Shown here: positions 60,561 to 64,000 of the stretch, piece after piece
Layout: each line of letters begins with the position of its first letter
Position numbering within the stretch: position 1 is the first letter of the stretch
Assembly (NCBI RefSeq): GCF_025822605.1
Contig: NZ_JACKTY010000032.1
Span: forward strand, 1-64,000
Source: Mycolicibacterium komossense
Lineage (GTDB): Bacteria; Actinomycetota; Actinomycetes; Mycobacteriales; Mycobacteriaceae
Direction of reading: 5' to 3'
DNA: 64,000 bases
Translations under genes and position numbers: made by a program
The notes under the pieces: generated by a model
Told to the model about the DNA's origin: nothing
The model's input: the letters and a program-made list of their open reading frames with translations, nothing else
Database searches by the model: none

Positions 60561-62122
60561 CCGCCCCGGTCTGGTTCGCCGCACCTCCGGAGGTGCACTC
60601 GGCCCTGCTCAGCAGCGGCCCTGGGCCCGGGGCGTTGTTGGCGTCGGCAGCTGCATGGAGTGCGTTGAGTGCCGAATACTCCAGTGCGGCAGCCGAGTTG
60701 GCGGCTCTGCTCGGGTCGGCGCAAGGATCCTGGCAGGGCCCGAGCGCTGAGCAGTATGCGGCCGCGCACGCGCCGTATCTGGGCTGGCTGACGCAGACGA
60801 GCATCGACGGCGCCGCGGTGGCCGCCCGACAGGAGACAGCAGCTGCCGCCTACTGCGCGGCGCTGGCAACCATGCCGACGCTGGGCGAGTTGGCCGCCAA
60901 CCACGTCGTGCACGGGGTGTTGCTCGGCACGAACTTCTTCGGCATCAACACGATTCCGATCGCGGTGAACGAAGCGGACTACGCCAGGATGTGGATGCAG
61001 GCTGCGGCGGTGATGAGCGGTTATCAGGCCGTTGCCGGGACCGCGTTGGTGTCGGCGCCCAGGATGAGCCCAGCGCCGACCGTGCTGGTGCCCGGCGTCG
61101 GTGAGGCGGGTGACGCGGCGGCCGATGCAACCGGGACCGCCGCGCAGGCGCAGGCCGCGGAAGCCGGCCAGGCGATGGGCAACCCGATCGCCGACTGGCT
61201 TGAGCAGTACATCAGATCGTTCCCCGGCGGCGACATGATCTGGGACTTCCTGACAAATCCCGTCGAGACGATCGAGCAGATGCTCACCGACCTGTTCACC
61301 AACCCGTCGGGCTTCTGGGTGGCGTGGGGGCCGTTGATCTCCGCGCTCGTCTACCAGGTGATCTTCCAGCCCCTCGGCTGGACGACGTGGGGGCTGATCC
61401 TCTCGTCGCCGTTCCTGATTCCCTTGCTGGCCGCCACCTCGTTGGCCATGCTGGGGCTGCTTGCCCTGGTTCCGCCCGGGCCCGTTGCCATGCCGGACAC
61501 CACGATTCCTGGGCGGGATCAGAGCAGCTGGCCGGTGGCCGGCATCGCGCCGGCCGTTCCGACAGCGCCGACGGCCGCGCTGGCCGGCAGTGCCGCCCCC
61601 GCCGTCCCCGCAGCACCCGCGGTGGCCGCACCTGCAGCCGCCGCCCCGCCCGTCGCGGTCACCTACGCCATTCCCGGTCTCGATCCGGACGAGCGGTTCG
61701 GCCCAACGGTCGGTGGCGGTAACGCCGCCAAAGCGCCCGCCTCGGGTATCGCCGCGGCAGCGGCGGCAGTCGCCCTGGCCTCGGCCGTTGCGAAGGCACG
61801 GGCCCTCCGGCGTCGCGGCGTGTCGATCAAGGGGCGTGGGTTCCGCGACGAGTACATGACGATGAACGGCCGACCGGAGGCGCCGCGCACGGAAAGGTCG
61901 ACCGAAGGACCGGCCACGACCCAGGCCTCGCAGCAGGGCGGAGGCAGCCTCGGGCAGGCCGGTGGTTTCGCCGGGACCGCGGGCAGGACCCGAACCGCCG
62001 ACACTGCCGGGCTGACCACTCTGGCCGCGGACGCTTTCGGTAGCGGCCCGACAGCTCCGATGTTGCCCGGTAGCTGGGGCGCTGCGCCGGCCGGGGAGGG
62101 GGAAACACCTGAGCGTCCCTAG
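60557..62122 (+). CDS. ppe4: PPE protein PPE4
   Basis: 521 residues. The N-terminal PPE domain has VWFAAPPEVHSALLSSGPG and the WxG turn GSWQGPSAEQYAAAHAPYLGWL. Then come a middle hydrophobic region (WDFLTNPVETIEQMLTDLFT, SALVYQVIFQPLGW) and an Ala/Pro-rich tail. It is the partner of PE5 and the EspG3 client of this locus. Its length agrees with PPE4 of other mycobacteria. Confidence 0.93.
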   Translation: MTAPVWFAAPPEVHSALLSSGPGPGALLASAAAWSALSAEYSSAAAELAALLGSAQGSWQGPSAEQYAAAHAPYLGWLTQTSIDGAAVAARQETAAAAYCAALATMPTLGELAANHVVHGVLLGTNFFGINTIPIAVNEADYARMWMQAAAVMSGYQAVAGTALVSAPRMSPAPTVLVPGVGEAGDAAADATGTAAQAQAAEAGQAMGNPIADWLEQYIRSFPGGDMIWDFLTNPVETIEQMLTDLFTNPSGFWVAWGPLISALVYQVIFQPLGWTTWGLILSSPFLIPLLAATSLAMLGLLALVPPGPVAMPDTTIPGRDQSSWPVAGIAPAVPTAPTAALAGSAAPAVPAAPAVAAPAAAAPPVAVTYAIPGLDPDERFGPTVGGGNAAKAPASGIAAAAAAVALASAVAKARALRRRGVSIKGRGFRDEYMTMNGRPEAPRTERSTEGPATTQASQQGGGSLGQAGGFAGTAGRTRTADTAGLTTLAADAFGSGPTAPMLPGSWGAAPAGEGETPERP

Positions 62123-62165
62123 CACCGAAAATCACTGAAGCCAACAATGATTGGAGAACAATAGG

Positions 62166-62459
62166 ATGAGTCTTCTCGACGCACACATTCCGCAGATCAT
62201 CGCCTCGGAGGCGGCGTTCGGTACCAAGGCGGCCCTCATGCGCAGCACCATCGGGCAAGCCGAGCAGGCCGCGATGTCGGCGCAGGGATTCCACGTCGGC
62301 GAATCGTCTGCCGCCTTCCAGTCCGCGCACGCCCGCTTCGTGGATATCGCGGCACGGGTCAACATGTTGCTCGACGTCGCCCAGGCCAATCTCGGTGACG
62401 CCGGCGCCACCTACGTCGCCCAGGACGCGGCAGCGGCCAGCACCTACGGCAGTCACTGA
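62166..62459 (+). CDS. esxG: WXG100 protein EsxG
   Basis: 97 residues from ATG 62166, the same length as M. tuberculosis EsxG. It is a two-helix hairpin (SLLDAHIPQIIASEAAFGTKA; FHVGESSAAFQSAHARFVD). It forms a 1:1 complex with EsxH, secreted by ESX-3 and needed for iron and zinc acquisition. Confidence 0.95.
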   Translation: MSLLDAHIPQIIASEAAFGTKAALMRSTIGQAEQAAMSAQGFHVGESSAAFQSAHARFVDIAARVNMLLDVAQANLGDAGATYVAQDAAAASTYGSH

Positions 62460-62483
62460 ACGAGCTGAAAGGAACGAATCACC

Positions 62484-62771
62484 ATGTCGCAGATCATGTA
62501 CAACTACCCGGCGATGCTCGGCCATGCGGGTGAGATGTCCGGCTTCGCCGGTGTGTTGCAGGCCGTCGGTGCGGATATCGCCAGCGAACAGGCCGCGCTG
62601 TCCAACGCGTGGGCCGGCGATACCTCGATCACCTACCAGGCCTGGCAGGCGCAGTGGAACCAGGCGATGGAGGATCTGGTCCGCGCCTATCGCGCCATGG
62701 CCGGTACGCACGAGACGAACACCATGTCGATGCTCGCGCGGGATCAGGCCCAAGGCGCCAAGTGGGGCTAG
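62484..62771 (+). CDS. esxH: WXG100 protein EsxH
   Basis: 95 residues (MSQIMYNYPAMLGHAGEM...), WxG turn NAWAGDTS, helix 2 TYQAWQAQWNQAMEDLVRAY. Of the residues reported as the EsxH zinc site (His14, His70, His76, Glu77), positions 14, 76 and 77 are kept but 70 is Arg. Otherwise it is close to M. tuberculosis EsxH. Confidence 0.95.
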   Translation: MSQIMYNYPAMLGHAGEMSGFAGVLQAVGADIASEQAALSNAWAGDTSITYQAWQAQWNQAMEDLVRAYRAMAGTHETNTMSMLARDQAQGAKWG

Positions 62772-62783
62772 TCCGGTACTGCC

Positions 62784-63644
62784 GTGGCTAACGCCGTCGA
62801 GCTGACGGTCGACGCGGCGTGGTACATCGCGGATGCGGTGGGGGCCGGCTCTTTTCCCTGGGTGCTGGCCATCACCCCGCCCTACCAAGAGGTCTCCGAA
62901 CGGGCGGCGTTCACCGCCAGACAGATCGGTGAACTGGCCCAACTCGGGGTCGTCGCCGCCGACACCGGGCGGATCGACGCCGAGGTCGCCGGGTGGATCA
63001 AGGCGGTGTGTTATCCGGACCGCTGGCTCGAATTGCGTTATGTCAAAGTCAGTTCCGGCTCCGCCCCGGACGACGCATCGATGCTGCGCGGTTTCGTGGC
63101 CCGCCGTGGTGTGCGGACTGTCGTCGCGATGCGCAGTGCGCAGCTGGTCACCTTCACGGCGATGGACATCGATGATTCGTCCGCACTGGTGCCCGTTCTG
63201 GCGGCCGGACTCTCGGCGCGGGCACCCGCCCGCTTCGCCGAGTTCGCGATGCCCGCCAAAGTTGGCGCGCGGGCGGACGAACAACTGCGCGGAGGAGCCG
63301 ATCTCGCCGGGGTGCTCGACTACCTCGGCATCCCCAGCTCCGCCAGGCCCGTGGTGGAATCGGTCTTCTCCGGTCCACGTACGTACGTGGAAGTCGTTGC
63401 CGGCCAGCGCCACGCTGGCACCTCCACCACCACTGAGGTCGGTATCGCCGTCGTCGACACCGTCGAAGGCCGAGTGCTCGTCAGCCCGGCCCGAGCGTTC
63501 GACGGCGAATGGGTGTCGACCTTCGCGCCTGGAACACCCTTCGCGATCGCCCTGGCCCTCGACAATCTGACCGCGACTCTGCCTGAGGGGCAATGGTTTC
63601 CGGCCGCCCAACTCTCCCGTGACTTCACCACCCGCAGTAACTGA
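62784..63644 (+). CDS. espG3: ESX-3 PE/PPE chaperone EspG3
   Basis: 286 residues from a GTG start 12 bp after esxH. ANAVELTVDAAWYIADAVGAGSFPWVLAI and the pattern through LRYVKVSSGSAPDD and VVAMRSAQLVTFTAMD match EspG3. It binds the tip of the cognate PPE protein in the cytosol and keeps the PE-PPE dimer soluble before export. Confidence 0.93.
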   Translation: MANAVELTVDAAWYIADAVGAGSFPWVLAITPPYQEVSERAAFTARQIGELAQLGVVAADTGRIDAEVAGWIKAVCYPDRWLELRYVKVSSGSAPDDASMLRGFVARRGVRTVVAMRSAQLVTFTAMDIDDSSALVPVLAAGLSARAPARFAEFAMPAKVGARADEQLRGGADLAGVLDYLGIPSSARPVVESVFSGPRTYVEVVAGQRHAGTSTTTEVGIAVVDTVEGRVLVSPARAFDGEWVSTFAPGTPFAIALALDNLTATLPEGQWFPAAQLSRDFTTRSN

Positions 63645-63673
63645 GCTCAAGAACGAAAGAGAAGAACCGAACT

Positions 63674-64000
63674 ATGACAGAACCCACGGGGTCATCGGGG
63701 ACGACTGTGCTGCTGCCGATCGTGCGGGTGGCGATAGTCGCCGACAGCCGGATGACGGAAGTCGCGCTGCCCGCCGAACTACCGCTGCGCGAGATCCTGC
63801 CCGCGGTGCGCCGCCTGCTGCAGACCGGCGACGACGACTCCGCCGACTGGGATGACCGGAGCACCGGCGGCGCGCAGCGGCTGAGCCTCGCCCCGATCGG
63901 TGGAGCGCCGTTCAGCCTTGACGCCAGTTTGGACACTGTCGGAGTCGTCGACGGGGATCTGCTTGCACTGCAGGCAGTGCCGGTGGGACCGGCAGCCCCG
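63674..64000 (+). CDS. eccD3: ESX-3 membrane channel EccD3, 5' part only
   Basis: 109 codons from ATG 63674 to the right edge. TVLLPIVRVAIVADSRMTEVALPAELPLREILPAVRRLL is the ubiquitin-like N-terminal domain of EccD. The eleven membrane spans would follow outside the window. mycP3 and eccE3 are expected next. Confidence 0.92.
   Translation, partial: MTEPTGSSGTTVLLPIVRVAIVADSRMTEVALPAELPLREILPAVRRLLQTGDDDSADWDDRSTGGAQRLSLAPIGGAPFSLDASLDTVGVVDGDLLALQAVPVGPAAP

Noticed and set aside
1..64000. tRNA, rRNA or insertion-sequence elements
   Set aside because: I saw no cloverleaf with a CCA-type end or conserved T-arm, no rRNA stretch, and no transposase gene or paired terminal inverted repeats. A computed tRNA scan could still find something missed by eye.

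Overview
The window reads as the chromosome of a rapidly growing mycobacterium (Mycolicibacterium-like). It is GC-rich and densely coded. It carries PE, PPE and WXG100 genes, a mycothiol-type DinB/MDMPI enzyme and haemophore-like exported proteins. Its right third follows the M. tuberculosis order Rv0269c-Rv0270-Rv0271c ... Rv0275c-Rv0276 ... Rv0281-Rv0282 onward: polD2-like, fadD2, fadE6, TetR, MpaB-like, SAM methyltransferase, ESX-3. The slow-grower PE_PGRS/PPE3 genes are absent from that stretch.

Region by region: (i) 1-3.1 kb has a cut-off DUF222 (13E12) gene, a LysE-type exporter with a LysR-type binding motif in its promoter, a VOC protein and a flavodoxin-like protein. (ii) 3.1-15.0 kb is a nitrogen-compound island built from two LacI-controlled parts. 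The leftward operon is DUF1116 - glutamine-synthetase-like ligase - gamma-glutamyl hydrolase - NCS1 permease - LacI. The second part is LacI - MetX-like hydrolase (leftward) and nitrilase - unknown duplicated membrane protein - amidase (rightward), with overlapping stop and start codons. Both divergently used promoters carry TTGACA boxes followed by paired palindromic operators. (iii) 15-24 kb is mixed: an MDMPI/hydrolase pair whose TetR regulator is decayed, an aldehyde dehydrogenase remnant, a DUF1501/DUF1800 pair, DinB, an AAC(2')-I-type acetyltransferase, an SDR and a TetR. (iv) 24-36 kb is envelope and signalling: NlpC/P60, AI-2E permease with GlsB, an EAL-DICT protein followed by a Ser/Thr kinase whose outer domain resembles SecD, a PecA-like aspartic protease next to a frameshifted PGRS-like protein, a LysG-like regulator and small exported proteins. 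(v) 36-43 kb holds carboxylic acid reductase divergent from a flavin-dependent monooxygenase module. (vi) 43-52.8 kb is lipid and DNA-repair core (polD2, fadD2, fadE6 and others). (vii) 52.8-64 kb is the ESX-3 type VII secretion operon from eccA3 to the start of eccD3, preceded by two IdeR-box-like sequences.

The most unusual items are the nitrogen island with its internally duplicated membrane protein of no recognised family, the kinase-SecD fusion, and the adjacent PGRS/PecA-like pair. All functional statements come from reading the sequence and remembered family features. No searches were run.
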